64,000 bases of DNA from Maribacter sp. Its GTDB lineage: Bacteria; Bacteroidota; Bacteroidia; Flavobacteriales; Flavobacteriaceae. Positions 27,807 through 37,248 of this stretch are shown in pieces; positions within the stretch are counted from its first letter, which is position 1, and each line of letters starts with the position of its first letter. Below the pieces are notes generated by a model, which saw nothing but the letters and a program-made list of their open reading frames with translations, was not told the origin of the DNA and ran no database searches. The stretch is taken from positions 1-64,000 of the forward strand of contig JAHDDP010000012.1 in the NCBI GenBank assembly GCA_020629285.1, read 5' to 3'. The position numbers and the translations under genes are program-made.

Positions 27807-28253
27807 ATGCAGCCACTAAATTTTCCTAACTACACTTTCAGGGTCAAAAATAGCGAAAATAGAACCTTGATTTTTGACGTTATACGTAAAAAATTTTTGG
27901 TACTCACACCAGAAGAATGGGTTCGGCAGCATGTAGTTCAATATCTAGTACAAGAAAAAAAATATCCGCTTAGCCATATTAATGTTGAAAAACAGATAAC
28001 CCTAAACGGTTTAAAAAAAAGATATGACGTAGTGGTGTTTAAACCAAACGGTCAGCTACACATACTTGTAGAATGTAAAGCTCCAGAAGTTTCTATATCC
28101 CAAATGACATTTGATCAAATAGCACAATACAACTTTAAGTTGAACGCTTCTTATTTAATGGTTACTAACGGACTCTCACATTACTACTGCCAAACGGACC
28201 TAATTGCTGAAAAATATGAATTTATGAAGGAAATTCCTGATTTTAGCCGTTAA
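27807..28253 (+). CDS. orphan type I restriction HsdR N-terminal-like nuclease domain protein
   Basis: 148 aa consisting almost entirely of an HsdR N-terminal-like domain. The PD-(D/E)xK core is visible as RYDVVVF (metal-binding Asp) and LVECKAPE (E-x-K), with QYNF and a conserved 'ASYLMVTNGLSH' after it. No helicase, methyltransferase or specificity gene is nearby, so it is not part of a type I restriction system. Its constant place beside holA in related genomes suggests a housekeeping nucleic-acid role. Catalysis is plausible because the key acidic and lysine residues are retained. Confidence 0.8.
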   Translation: MQPLNFPNYTFRVKNSENRTLIFDVIRKKFLVLTPEEWVRQHVVQYLVQEKKYPLSHINVEKQITLNGLKKRYDVVVFKPNGQLHILVECKAPEVSISQMTFDQIAQYNFKLNASYLMVTNGLSHYYCQTDLIAEKYEFMKEIPDFSR

Positions 28254-28265
28254 TTTGCGATCGTT

Positions 28266-29267
28266 TTGAAGATAGCTGTAGTCATATTAAACTGGAATGG
28301 TGAAGTACTTTTAGAAAGGTACCTACCTTCTGTTATCAATTATTCCGCTGATGCAGATATATACGTTGCGGACAATGCATCAACCGATGGTTCTGTTTCG
28401 TTTATAAAAAATACCTACCCCACTGTTAAGATTATCCAGAATTCTGTGAATGGAGGTTTTACCAAAGGCTATAATGACGCCTTAAAACATGTGGATGCAG
28501 ATATTTTTTGCTTGTTGAATTCAGATGTAGAAGTTTCGCCCAATTGGTTGGCACCTATAAAAGAAACCTTTGAAAAAGTGCCCGAAGCTGCAATTATACA
28601 ACCCAAAATTCTTGATTTACTTAAAAAAGATCATTTTGAGTATGCAGGTGCAGCCGGTGGTTTTATTGACCAACTTGGCTACCCTTTCTGCAGAGGCAGG
28701 GTATTTCAAACCTTAGAAAAGGATAATGGCCAGTATGATGATGTTAGGGAAATATTTTGGGCAACCGGAGCCTGTATGTTTATTAAAAAAAATGTATTCA
28801 AGGAGTTGAACGGTTTTGACGAGGACTATTTTGCGCACCAAGAAGAAGTAGATTTATGTTGGCGTGCAAAAAACCATGGGTACAAAATATTGTATGTAGG
28901 CACTTCCCATATCTTTCATTTGGGCGGTTCTACGTTAAGCAATATGAACCCCAAAAAAACATATTTGAATTTCAGAAACACACTATTCTCTATTACAAAA
29001 AACTTGCCCAGAAGAAAGGCCTTCATTATTATCTTCTTAAGATTACTGTTAGATGGGATAGCGGCAATACGATTTCTTTTTCAGTTAAGATTCAAACACT
29101 TTTTCGCTATTTTTAGAGCACATTTAAGCTTTTACAGACAGTTTAGAAAAATGTATAAGAAAAGAGAAAAAACACAATTTCTCAGAAAATACTATGCTAC
29201 GAAGTCCATTGTATGGTCTTACTTCGTACATAGAATAAGTAATTTTAACATTTTAGTAAAAGATTAA
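28266..29267 (+). CDS. family 2 glycosyltransferase
   Basis: 333 aa with a TTG start at 28266; the resulting MKIAVVILNWNG is the standard GT2 N-terminus and no ATG is available there. 'VADNASTDGSV' and 'CLLNSDVEVSP' are the nucleotide-sugar and metal-binding segments, and 'EIFWATGACMFIKKNVFKELNGFDEDYFAHQEEVDLCWRAKNHG' in shortened form is the acceptor/catalytic region of rhamnosyltransferase-like enzymes (ED-x-D-like 'EEVDLC'). A C-terminal hydrophobic stretch suggests membrane association. It may add a sugar to a cell-surface glycan. It lies 12 bases after the nuclease-like gene. Confidence 0.9.
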   Translation: MKIAVVILNWNGEVLLERYLPSVINYSADADIYVADNASTDGSVSFIKNTYPTVKIIQNSVNGGFTKGYNDALKHVDADIFCLLNSDVEVSPNWLAPIKETFEKVPEAAIIQPKILDLLKKDHFEYAGAAGGFIDQLGYPFCRGRVFQTLEKDNGQYDDVREIFWATGACMFIKKNVFKELNGFDEDYFAHQEEVDLCWRAKNHGYKILYVGTSHIFHLGGSTLSNMNPKKTYLNFRNTLFSITKNLPRRKAFIIIFLRLLLDGIAAIRFLFQLRFKHFFAIFRAHLSFYRQFRKMYKKREKTQFLRKYYATKSIVWSYFVHRISNFNILVKD

Positions 29268-29300
29268 CTAACAACACATATAAGTGACTTTGTAATTATA

Positions 29301-29308
29301 TAATTTTG
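29301..29308 (+). promoter_or_regulatory. candidate -7 promoter element (TAATTTTG)
   Basis: Matches TAnnTTTG 59 bases before the OmpA-family gene start at 29368. A -33 TTG at the right spacing is not visible. Confidence 0.35.
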
Positions 29309-29367
29309 AAGTCGCTTAGATGCGAAAATTGAGTAAACCACTTAAACAAGTATAATAGAATAGAATT

Positions 29368-30222
29368 ATGAAAAAAGTATTATTAGGATGTCTTGGAGTA
29401 ACGCTATTACTTTCATCATGTGTATCTTCCAAGAAGTATGCAGATCTTGAAGCTAAGCATAAAAATGCACAAGATTTATTGAATTCGGCTACAGTTAAAT
29501 TGAATGATTGTTTAGAAGAAAAAGCAACAGCTTCATCTAGACTTCAAACTTTAGAAGATCAAAATGCTTTCTTAAAAGCAAATAATCAAGAGTTGATCAA
29601 TAATATGGGCAACTTAACAACTTTGACTACCAAAGGTGCTGAGAACTTAGAGAAATCTTTAGAAAGTTTACAAGAAAAAGATTTAACCATCCGTAAATTA
29701 AATGATGCAATTACACGTAGAGATTCTGTAAACCTTTCTTTGGTTCAGAGCTTAAAAGGTGTTTTAGGTAACATGGATGATGAGGATATAGAAATCAGCG
29801 TTGAAAAAGGTGTTGTTTTCGTATCAATTTCAGACAAATTATTATTTAGCAGCGGTAGCTACAACGTTACAAGAAGAGCTAAAGAAGTTCTTGGTAAAGT
29901 TGCTAAAGTGGTAAACAATAAGCCAGATTTCGAATTTATGGTAGAAGGTCATACAGATGACGTACCTTACAGAGGTAACGGTTCTTTATTGGATAACTGG
30001 GATTTGAGTGTTAAGCGTGCAACCGCTGTTGTTCGTATCTTACAAAAAGATTTCAATGTAGATCCTAAGCGTATGACTGCTGCAGGTAGAGCTGAATATG
30101 TACCGGTTTCTACAACAGAAAAATCTAAAAACAGAAGAACCCGTATCGTTGTTCTTCCAAAAATCGATCAGTTCTATAGTATGATTGAAGAAGGAATGAA
30201 AGATCCTGCAATCAACAAATAA
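29368..30222 (+). CDS. OmpA-family peptidoglycan-binding lipoprotein
   Basis: 284 aa. The signal MKKVLLGCLGVTLLLSSC is a lipoprotein signal with a lipobox ending in SSC (Cys18). Residues ~22-130 are a coiled coil (ADLEAKHKNAQDLLNSATVKL), and the C-terminal ~130 residues are an OmpA-like domain with GHTDD, NWDLSVKRA and NRRTRIV, which hold the Asp and Arg that bind diaminopimelate of peptidoglycan. It probably links the outer membrane to the cell wall. It has its own promoter candidate and a strong terminator. A degenerate paralogue lies at 36396. Confidence 0.92.
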   Translation: MKKVLLGCLGVTLLLSSCVSSKKYADLEAKHKNAQDLLNSATVKLNDCLEEKATASSRLQTLEDQNAFLKANNQELINNMGNLTTLTTKGAENLEKSLESLQEKDLTIRKLNDAITRRDSVNLSLVQSLKGVLGNMDDEDIEISVEKGVVFVSISDKLLFSSGSYNVTRRAKEVLGKVAKVVNNKPDFEFMVEGHTDDVPYRGNGSLLDNWDLSVKRATAVVRILQKDFNVDPKRMTAAGRAEYVPVSTTEKSKNRRTRIVVLPKIDQFYSMIEEGMKDPAINK

Positions 30223-30245
30223 TTGCTGATTAGCATATAAAATTA

Positions 30246-30272
30246 AAGCGGCTCAATAGAGCCGCTTTTTTT
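30246..30272. terminator. bidirectional rho-independent terminator
   Basis: A 9-bp stem AAGCGGCTC/GAGCCGCTT (30246-30254 / 30259-30267) with loop AATA and a following T run, between convergent genes. Confidence 0.85.
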
Positions 30273-30296
30273 ATGTCTTGGTTTAAAATATAATTT

Positions 30297-30920
30297 TTAA
30301 ATAATATCTAAACTACCCTTTCCTTCACGAATAACTTCTGGTAAACCTCCTGTAGAAACATCTATTATGGTTGATCCTACATTACCACCATAACCGCCAT
30401 CAATTACGATATCCACAAGATTGTCCCATTTCTCGTAAATTAATTCAGGATCAGTCGTATATTCAAGAACATCATCTTCATCACGAATAGAGGTTGAAAC
30501 AATTGGGTTACCTAATTCTTCAACCAGCGCTTTAACTATACTGTTATCTGGCACACGAATACCAACCGTCTTTTTCTTTTTAAACTCTTTAGGCAGATTA
30601 TTGTTACCGGGTAATATAAAAGTATAAGGTCCTGGTAAAGCTCGTTTCAATATTTTAAAAGTGGCAGTATCAATTTGCCGTACATAATCTGACAGATTAC
30701 TTAAATCGGTACAAATGAAAGACCAATTAGCCTTTGCCAATTTCACCCCTTTAATACGTGCAATTTTTTCCAATGCCTTGGTGTTCGTAATATCACAACC
30801 CAACCCGTAAACCGTATCTGTTGGATAGATAACCAAGCCACCTTTACGCAATACGTCCACTACCCTTTTTATCTCTTTAGGATTTGGATTCTCTTCGTAT
30901 ATTTTGATAAATTCTGCCAT
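30297..30920 (-). CDS. Sua5/YciO/TsaC-family L-threonylcarbamoyladenylate synthase
   Basis: 207 aa. 'GGLVIYPTDTVYGLGCDI' and 'RIKGVKLAKANWSFICTDL' show the dsRNA/ATP-binding fold, with the conserved 'PGPYTFILPG' later. TsaC/Sua5 enzymes make threonylcarbamoyl-AMP for t6A37 of ANN-decoding tRNAs, but YciO members share the fold and often lack that role; in the motif here K-R is replaced by RIKG...K, so TsaC versus YciO is not settled. It lies 43 bases downstream of the helicase, so it may be co-transcribed with it. Confidence 0.85.
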   Translation of the reverse strand: MAEFIKIYEENPNPKEIKRVVDVLRKGGLVIYPTDTVYGLGCDITNTKALEKIARIKGVKLAKANWSFICTDLSNLSDYVRQIDTATFKILKRALPGPYTFILPGNNNLPKEFKKKKTVGIRVPDNSIVKALVEELGNPIVSTSIRDEDDVLEYTTDPELIYEKWDNLVDIVIDGGYGGNVGSTIIDVSTGGLPEVIREGKGSLDII

Positions 30921-30963
30921 TGCCTTTAGGTTTAAAACCCTACTGTTATTAAATATAACTAAA

Positions 30964-33291
30964 CTATCCCAATACCTCTAACTTAGCAAAGCGAAGCAAT
31001 AGTTTTTTAATATCGCCTTTATCGAACATTATTTCCGCCTTTCTATCATTACCGGCACCTTCAATTTTTACAACCTTACCACGACCAAAACGAGTATGAT
31101 TAATCAATGAACCTTCAGTAAGGTTTGGATCAATTTTATTTGTATTACCAACAGGCTCTGAAAGCTGAGGCTTTAACTTACGTAATTTTTTAAGTTGCCC
31201 TGAATTTGGCTGACCAACTATTGGCGGTGTGCCCCTTTTTGGTTTTTCTTGACGTAACCTGCTCTTATCTACTTCACCAAAAATATCGGCATTTATAAGA
31301 GATTTGTAACGGTACCCACCATCAATTGGTGTAAGGTTCTCCACATATTTCTCGTCTATCTCTTCTAAGAAACGACTAGGTTCTGCGTCTATTAATTTAC
31401 CCCAACGATATCTATTTTGCGTGTATGTCAAATACGCTTGTTTTTCAGCTCTGGTCAACGCAACATAGAACAACCTACGCTCCTCTTCCAGCTCACTTCG
31501 GGTGCTCATACTCATACCCGACGGAAACAGATCTTCCTCCATACCCACTATATATACGTACGGAAATTCCAATCCTTTTGCCAAGTGAATGGTCATCAAT
31601 GCAACCCTATCGTCATCACCCGTATCTTTATCCAGATCTGTAGCAAGTGCAACATCTTCTAAAAATTCACTTATGTTCCCTGTTGCTTCATCAACTTCTT
31701 TCTGCCCTTCAACAAAATCCTTTATACCATTTAAAAGCTCTTCGATATTCTCCATCTTACCGATACCTTCTGGGGTTCCGTCTTTTTTAAACTCTAAAAG
31801 TACACCGGTTTTTTTAGCTACATGTTCTGATAATGTAAAGGCATCCGTAGTTTCGTTCATGACCTGAAAACTCTTGATCATGTTTACAAAGTCTGTTAAC
31901 TTACGTTTGGTACCCGCATTAATTTTCAAATCAATACGATCTATGTTTTCCATTACCTCAAAAATGGAACGGTTGTAATGATTTGCAGCTACAATCAATC
32001 TATCTAAAGTAGTACCGCCAATTCCCCTAGCAGGAAAATTTATCACCCTTTTTAAAGCTTCTTCATCCTTAGGGTTAATGACCAAACGTAGATATGACAG
32101 TACATCTTTTATTTCTTTTCGTTGGTAAAATGAGAGTCCGCCATAAATACGGTATGGAATGTCTCTTTTACGTAAGGCATCTTCAATAGCCCTAGATTGG
32201 GAGTTTGTTCTATATAATACACAAAATTGACCATTGGTCATTTGCTGCTGCATTCTATGCTCCCAAATAGAATTTGCTACAAATCTACCTTCTTCGGCAT
32301 CAGTAGTACTTCTATGAATTTTAATTGAAGGCCCATCATCATTATCGGTCCAAACTACTTTCTCGATTTGATTTTGATTTTTTCCAATGATAGAATTTGC
32401 CGCATTTACGATATTTCTGGTAGAACGGTAATTCTGCTCTAAACGGTACATACCTACATTATCATAATCTTTTTGAAAGTTCAGAATATTGCTAATGTTC
32501 GCACCCCTAAAAGAATAAATACTCTGTGCATCATCACCTACAACACATATATTTTGAAAACGATCGGCCAATGCTTTTACGATCAAGTATTGGGAATGGT
32601 TGGTATCTTGATACTCATCTACCAGTATATACCTAAACCTATCTTGATATTTTGCCAACACTTCTGGGTGGCGTGTTAAAAGCTCGTTGGTACGCAATAA
32701 CAAATCATCAAAATCCATTGCCCCTGCCTTAAAACATCGATCCACATAATTCTCGTAAATGTCGCCAGTTCGTGGTTTTTTGGCCATTGCATCCTGTTCT
32801 ACCAAATCCGGATCATTACGGTAGGCCTTTACGGTAATCAAGCTATTTTTAAATGATGATATCCTATTTTGAATCTGTTTGTATTTATAAATATCCTTGT
32901 CCAACCCCATTTCCTTAATAATAGAGGCAATAAGTCTTTGCGAATCTTGTGTATCATAAATAGTAAAATTGGCAGGGTAGCCCAACTTGTTACCGTCTAT
33001 ACGTAAAAGCTTTGCAAATACGGAGTGAAAGGTACCCATCCACAGATTTTTTGCTTCGCTGGCACCAACTATATGTGCTATACGTTCCTTCATTTCCCGT
33101 GCCGCCTTATTGGTAAAGGTCAAGGCCAGAATATTAAAAGAATCTACTCCCTGCGCCATCAGGTATGCAATTCTATACGTTAATACACGTGTTTTACCAG
33201 ACCCTGCCCCGGCAATAACCATTAAAGGTCCGTCTTTATGCAAAACGGGAGCTTTTTGGGCATCGTTCAATTCATCTATAAATGAGCTCAA
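30964..33291 (-). CDS. UvrD/PcrA-type ATP-dependent DNA helicase
   Basis: 775 aa superfamily 1A 3'-5' helicase. Walker A AGAGSGKTRVLTYRI, motif II ILVDEYQDTN, motif III 'VVGDDAQSIYSFRGA', motif IV 'LEQNYRSTRNI', motif V-VI 'MTIHLAKGLEFPYVYIVG' and 'VALTRAEKQAYL' are all intact. The C-terminal ~60 residues (FGRGKVVKIEGAG) resemble the PcrA/UvrD tail that contacts RNA polymerase. It unwinds DNA in excision and mismatch repair or clears stalled complexes. Distinguishing UvrD from PcrA is not possible from this sequence alone. Confidence 0.95.
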   Translation of the reverse strand: MSSFIDELNDAQKAPVLHKDGPLMVIAGAGSGKTRVLTYRIAYLMAQGVDSFNILALTFTNKAAREMKERIAHIVGASEAKNLWMGTFHSVFAKLLRIDGNKLGYPANFTIYDTQDSQRLIASIIKEMGLDKDIYKYKQIQNRISSFKNSLITVKAYRNDPDLVEQDAMAKKPRTGDIYENYVDRCFKAGAMDFDDLLLRTNELLTRHPEVLAKYQDRFRYILVDEYQDTNHSQYLIVKALADRFQNICVVGDDAQSIYSFRGANISNILNFQKDYDNVGMYRLEQNYRSTRNIVNAANSIIGKNQNQIEKVVWTDNDDGPSIKIHRSTTDAEEGRFVANSIWEHRMQQQMTNGQFCVLYRTNSQSRAIEDALRKRDIPYRIYGGLSFYQRKEIKDVLSYLRLVINPKDEEALKRVINFPARGIGGTTLDRLIVAANHYNRSIFEVMENIDRIDLKINAGTKRKLTDFVNMIKSFQVMNETTDAFTLSEHVAKKTGVLLEFKKDGTPEGIGKMENIEELLNGIKDFVEGQKEVDEATGNISEFLEDVALATDLDKDTGDDDRVALMTIHLAKGLEFPYVYIVGMEEDLFPSGMSMSTRSELEEERRLFYVALTRAEKQAYLTYTQNRYRWGKLIDAEPSRFLEEIDEKYVENLTPIDGGYRYKSLINADIFGEVDKSRLRQEKPKRGTPPIVGQPNSGQLKKLRKLKPQLSEPVGNTNKIDPNLTEGSLINHTRFGRGKVVKIEGAGNDRKAEIMFDKGDIKKLLLRFAKLEVLG

Positions 33292-33354
33292 ATTTTCTTT
33301 TTTTTAGTGACGTAAATTTAGCCATAAATGAGGGATAGTAAAAGTGAAGTGATT

Positions 33355-33362
33355 TAGATTTG
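33355..33362 (+). promoter_or_regulatory. possible -7 element (TAGATTTG), distant
   Basis: Matches TAnnTTTG, but 135 bases before the amidohydrolase gene at 33498. If used, it would give a long 5' leader. Confidence 0.2.
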
Positions 33363-33497
33363 TGAACAATGACTGGTATTTCTTTTCATTTTGAATATAT
33401 TTAAACTTTAATTCCGCTTACAGAGAACACCTGTTGATGCATTTATTTCTTAATGACCAACAAAAAATAGAGAACAAACTAACATTAAATACTGATT

Positions 33498-34808
33498 ATG
33501 AGAAAACTAGGCATATTGGCTCTCGTTCTTTTCGGATTTACCGTTCAGGCACAAGGTCCAAATCTTGAAAAAGATTACAAAGCTATTGAAAGCAAAGTAA
33601 TTGATTGGAGAAGAGAGATTCATCAGAATCCGGAATTGGGGAATCGTGAATTTAAGACAGCGGAAAAAATTGCCAAGCACTTAAAGTCTTTAGGAATTGA
33701 GGTAGAAACCGGCGTTGCGCATACTGGTGTTGTTGGTCTATTAAAAGGTGACTTGCCTGGTAAAGTGGTAGCACTTAGAGCAGATATCGATGCCTTACCG
33801 GTAACAGAAAGAAATGATTTACCATATAAATCTAATGTAACTTCAGAATTTATGGGTGAAAAAGTAGGCGTTATGCATGCTTGTGGTCATGATACGCATA
33901 CTGCTATTTTAATGGGTGTTGCTGAAATAATGTCCAAAAATAAAGACAAAATTAAAGGAACTGTTAAGTTCATCTTTCAACCTGCAGAAGAAGGACCACC
34001 ACCAGGAGAAGAAGGTGGAGCTCTTTTAATGGTAAAAGAAGGCGTTATGAGCAATCCTAAGGTTGATGCGATTTTCGGATTGCACATTAACTCTCAAACC
34101 CCTGTAGGCGTTATCAGATACAAATCTGGTGGTACTATGGCAGCTGCTCAGAGTTTTACAATTAACGTAAAAGGAAAGCAATCTCACGGTTCGCAACCAT
34201 GGTCAGGTGTTGATCCAATTTTGATCAGTGCTAAAATTATTGACGGGCTACAAACAATAATCAGTAGAGAAACTGACCTGACTAATGAAGCAGCAGTAAT
34301 TACTGTTGGTAAAATTAAAAGTGGTGTTCGTTTTAATATCATACCAGAATCTGCAGAGATGATCGGTACTATTAGGACTTTAGATTATGAAATGAAAGAC
34401 AAGTTAAATGCACGTATGGTAGAAATGGTAAGTGATATCGCCAAAGCTTACGGTGGTGAAGCTACTTGTGTAATTAAAGACGCTACCGATATTACTTATA
34501 ACAATCCAGAATTAGTAGAACAAATGTTACCTACTATGAAAAGAGTTGCGGGAGATGAAAATGTACAATTTCAAAAAGCGATTACGGGTGCAGAAGATTT
34601 CTCATATTTTCAAAGAGAAGCACCAGGGTTTTTCTTTTTCTTAGGAGGAATGACTCCTGGTACAACAGAATCTTTTCCACACCACACACCAGACTTTTTA
34701 ATTGATGATAGCGGATTACTTTTAGGAGTTCGCACGTTGACAGAAATGAGTTTAGATTACCTAAATAGCGACCAAACACCGCTTTTAGATATAAAACCAA
34801 AAGGATAA
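33498..34808 (+). CDS. exported M20-family amidohydrolase
   Basis: 436 aa. A signal peptide (MRKLGILALVLFGFTVQA) precedes a di-zinc M20 domain with 'MHACGHDTHTAILMG', 'FQPAEEGPP' and a C-terminal 'TGAEDFSYF', matching hippurate/IAA-amino-acid hydrolases and related carboxypeptidases. It cleaves N-acyl amino acids or small peptides in the periplasm. The substrate is not determinable here. It starts a run of four rightward genes, with 5 bases to the flavoprotein gene. Confidence 0.9.
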   Translation: MRKLGILALVLFGFTVQAQGPNLEKDYKAIESKVIDWRREIHQNPELGNREFKTAEKIAKHLKSLGIEVETGVAHTGVVGLLKGDLPGKVVALRADIDALPVTERNDLPYKSNVTSEFMGEKVGVMHACGHDTHTAILMGVAEIMSKNKDKIKGTVKFIFQPAEEGPPPGEEGGALLMVKEGVMSNPKVDAIFGLHINSQTPVGVIRYKSGGTMAAAQSFTINVKGKQSHGSQPWSGVDPILISAKIIDGLQTIISRETDLTNEAAVITVGKIKSGVRFNIIPESAEMIGTIRTLDYEMKDKLNARMVEMVSDIAKAYGGEATCVIKDATDITYNNPELVEQMLPTMKRVAGDENVQFQKAITGAEDFSYFQREAPGFFFFLGGMTPGTTESFPHHTPDFLIDDSGLLLGVRTLTEMSLDYLNSDQTPLLDIKPKG

Positions 34809-34813
34809 TTTTG

Positions 34814-36370
34814 ATGAACGATTTTTTAAATGCTATTCCAAGTCTACCATGGTGGACTTGGATTTTTTTGTTTCTTTTCATTGTTGCTATCTATGATATT
34901 TTTATTCAGAAACGGCACACCATAAAACACAACTTCCCCGTTGTTGGTCATTTACGATATTGGCTAGAAAGCATCGGTCCGGAAATGCGTCAGTACTTTG
35001 TTGCAAATAACAGAGAAGAGCTGCCTTTTAATAGAATAGAAAGAGGTTGGATTTACGCTTCGGCAAAAAAGGAAAATAATTACGAAGGTTTTGGTTCTGA
35101 CAGAGATTTGTATGCACATCAGCATATTTTCGTTAAGAACAGAATGATGGGTTACCAAGTTCCTGCTGGCCACCCTAACGAAGCAGAACCAAATTTTATA
35201 CCCTGTGCAAAAGTTATGGGTGAGCACAACAAGCGTAGAAAACCTTTTAGACCTGGTAGTGTAGTGAATGTATCTGCCATGAGTTTTGGTTCTTTATCTG
35301 CAGCTGCAGTAGAAGCAATGAACAAGGGTGTTCAAAAATCAGGTGCATATCATAATACAGGTGAGGGCGGTTTATCACCTTATCACAAACACGGTGGCGA
35401 TATCGTATTTCATTTTGGTACTGGCTATTTTGGTGTAAGAACTAAAGATGGCAATTTCTCTATGGAGAAAATGAAAAAACTAGTAGAAGAAAATCCGTGT
35501 ATCAAAGCAATTGAAATTAAATTATCTCAAGGAGCAAAACCAGGAAAAGGCGGTGTTTTGCCAGGAGCAAAAATTACCCCAGAGCTTGCAGAAATTAGAG
35601 GTGTAGAAGTAGGTAAAGATGTTTTATCGCCCTCAACGCACAAAGCATTTTCTAATGTAAAGGAGCTAATGTCGCTTATTGAAGATATCGCTAACGAAAC
35701 AGGCTTACCAGTGGGTATTAAAGGTGCTATTGGAAAATTAGACCAATGGGAAGAATTGGCCGATCTCATGCTAGAGACAGGAAAAGGTCCAGATTTTATT
35801 ACCGTAGATGGTGGTGAAGGTGGTACCGGTGCCGCTCCCCCATCATTTGCCGATCACGTCTCTTTGCCTTGGGTATATGGCTTCTCTAGTCTATACAGAG
35901 TATTCTTGAACAGAAAACTTACAGAACGTATCGTATTTATTGGATCTGGTAAATTAGGCTTTCCCGCAAAAGCAGCAATGGCATTTGCTATGGGTGTAGA
36001 TTGTATTAATGTTGCTCGTGAAGCCATGATGAGTATTGGCTGTATACAAGCTCAAGTTTGCCATAATAATACGTGCCCTACAGGTATTGCTACGCAAAGT
36101 AAATGGTTACAAAAAGGTATAAATGTGCCTTTAAAATCAGATAGACTGGCACAATATTTCAGTACATTCAGGAAAGAATTTTTAGAGATCACTCATGCCG
36201 CAGGTTATGAACACCCCAGTCAATTTACCATGGATGATGTTCAAGTGAACGTAGATGACAATGACCTTAATAAAAGTTTAGCTTCCACGTACGGCTATAA
36301 TAAAGCAAAAGTACCGTTTACAAGTGTACAAGATTTAAAAGACTGTTTGTATCTTGGCGGCAAAATATAG
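34814..36370 (+). CDS. membrane-anchored FMN/Fe-S glutamate-synthase-like protein
   Basis: 518 aa from the ATG at 34814; a TTG at 34811 also opens the frame and is less likely. Residues ~12-30 form one membrane anchor; the rest matches the FMN-binding alpha-subunit domain of glutamate synthase (SAMSFGSLS, 'NTGEGGLSPYH', 'TVDGGEGGTGAAPPSF'). The Cys410-x5-Cys416-x4-Cys421 motif is the [3Fe-4S] ligand set of glutamate synthase. It lacks the N-terminal amidotransferase domain, so it cannot use glutamine by itself. It may be a redox partner of the upstream amidohydrolase; the real reaction is unknown. Confidence 0.85.
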   Translation: MNDFLNAIPSLPWWTWIFLFLFIVAIYDIFIQKRHTIKHNFPVVGHLRYWLESIGPEMRQYFVANNREELPFNRIERGWIYASAKKENNYEGFGSDRDLYAHQHIFVKNRMMGYQVPAGHPNEAEPNFIPCAKVMGEHNKRRKPFRPGSVVNVSAMSFGSLSAAAVEAMNKGVQKSGAYHNTGEGGLSPYHKHGGDIVFHFGTGYFGVRTKDGNFSMEKMKKLVEENPCIKAIEIKLSQGAKPGKGGVLPGAKITPELAEIRGVEVGKDVLSPSTHKAFSNVKELMSLIEDIANETGLPVGIKGAIGKLDQWEELADLMLETGKGPDFITVDGGEGGTGAAPPSFADHVSLPWVYGFSSLYRVFLNRKLTERIVFIGSGKLGFPAKAAMAFAMGVDCINVAREAMMSIGCIQAQVCHNNTCPTGIATQSKWLQKGINVPLKSDRLAQYFSTFRKEFLEITHAAGYEHPSQFTMDDVQVNVDDNDLNKSLASTYGYNKAKVPFTSVQDLKDCLYLGGKI

Positions 36371-36395
36371 ATTAACCTATTTAATGCATTTTACT

Positions 36396-37166
36396 ATGAA
36401 ACGATTTCTTATATGTTCTACTTTATTTTTTATAGGACTAAGCACAGTTCAAGCTCAGAAAAAAAGTGAATTGATAGAGCAAAATCAAGAATTAAAATTT
36501 AAACTAGATTCTATTTCTAAAATGGTAAGCACATCTCAACGAAACGAGAAATTGGCGAACCAACGCTCGGATGAATACCAATCTCAAGTAACGGAATTAC
36601 AAGACGCGAATGCTACATTAATGAAAAACTTAAACAGTTTCGCGGCATTGTCTAGTCAGAATTCAGAAAATATCAATAAGACCATGGCTGTTTTAGAACG
36701 AAAAGAAAAGCAGCTAAAGGGTGTAACCGATGCCGTAGCCAGTAATGACTCTACTGCAGTGGTGATATTGACAAATGCAAAACAAGTACTTGGCGAGAAT
36801 GTAAAAGTTGGTGTAACCGACGGTTCTGTAGTCATCTCAGAAAAATTAGACTTTTTCTTTACAGATGGTGTCGGTATTAATCCTTCAAGCGAATCTAGAA
36901 CGTGGATAGAGAATGTAGCCAAAGTTGCAAATGCAAATCCAAAAAGAGTCATAACCGTTGCGAGCCTGAATATTACTGGTGAAATGAATGTAGCATTACA
37001 GCAAGCTACTGCTATTGCCAGCATTTTAATTAAAGATTTTGGTGTAAACGGAGAACGAATTGTTGCAGTTGGTCAAGATGGCGGCTTACGAGAATCGTTA
37101 CAAATAAAGTTTCAACCGGATTATAAAGCATTTTATGATATGGCGAAGGGAGACGCTAAAAACTAA
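36396..37166 (+). CDS. OmpA-like exported protein with degenerate peptidoglycan-binding site
   Basis: 256 aa from the ATG at 36396. The earlier ATG at 36354 overlaps the flavoprotein gene, while the chosen start begins a clean signal peptide MKRFLICSTLFFIGLSTVQAQ (shortened). A coiled coil (residues ~20-115) is followed by an OmpA-like region aligning with the lipoprotein at 29368. In this copy, GHTDD is replaced by ASLNI, LSVKRA by LQQATA, and NRR by LRE, so the peptidoglycan-binding Asp and Arg are missing. It probably no longer binds peptidoglycan and may serve as a scaffold. It overlaps no neighbour and sits 25 bases after the flavoprotein gene. Confidence 0.75.
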   Translation: MKRFLICSTLFFIGLSTVQAQKKSELIEQNQELKFKLDSISKMVSTSQRNEKLANQRSDEYQSQVTELQDANATLMKNLNSFAALSSQNSENINKTMAVLERKEKQLKGVTDAVASNDSTAVVILTNAKQVLGENVKVGVTDGSVVISEKLDFFFTDGVGINPSSESRTWIENVAKVANANPKRVITVASLNITGEMNVALQQATAIASILIKDFGVNGERIVAVGQDGGLRESLQIKFQPDYKAFYDMAKGDAKN

Positions 37167-37248
37167 TTTTAAGTATTTCATCGATAAACCACTATACTAA
37201 TTGAGAAATTTGGACGTTATTATTTCGTAAATAATAACTAATTAAAAA

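Noticed and set aside
27807-28253. Possible type I restriction-modification system
   Set aside because: Only a short N-terminal HsdR-like domain is present. No helicase motor, methyltransferase or specificity gene lies within reach, so it is not a defence system.
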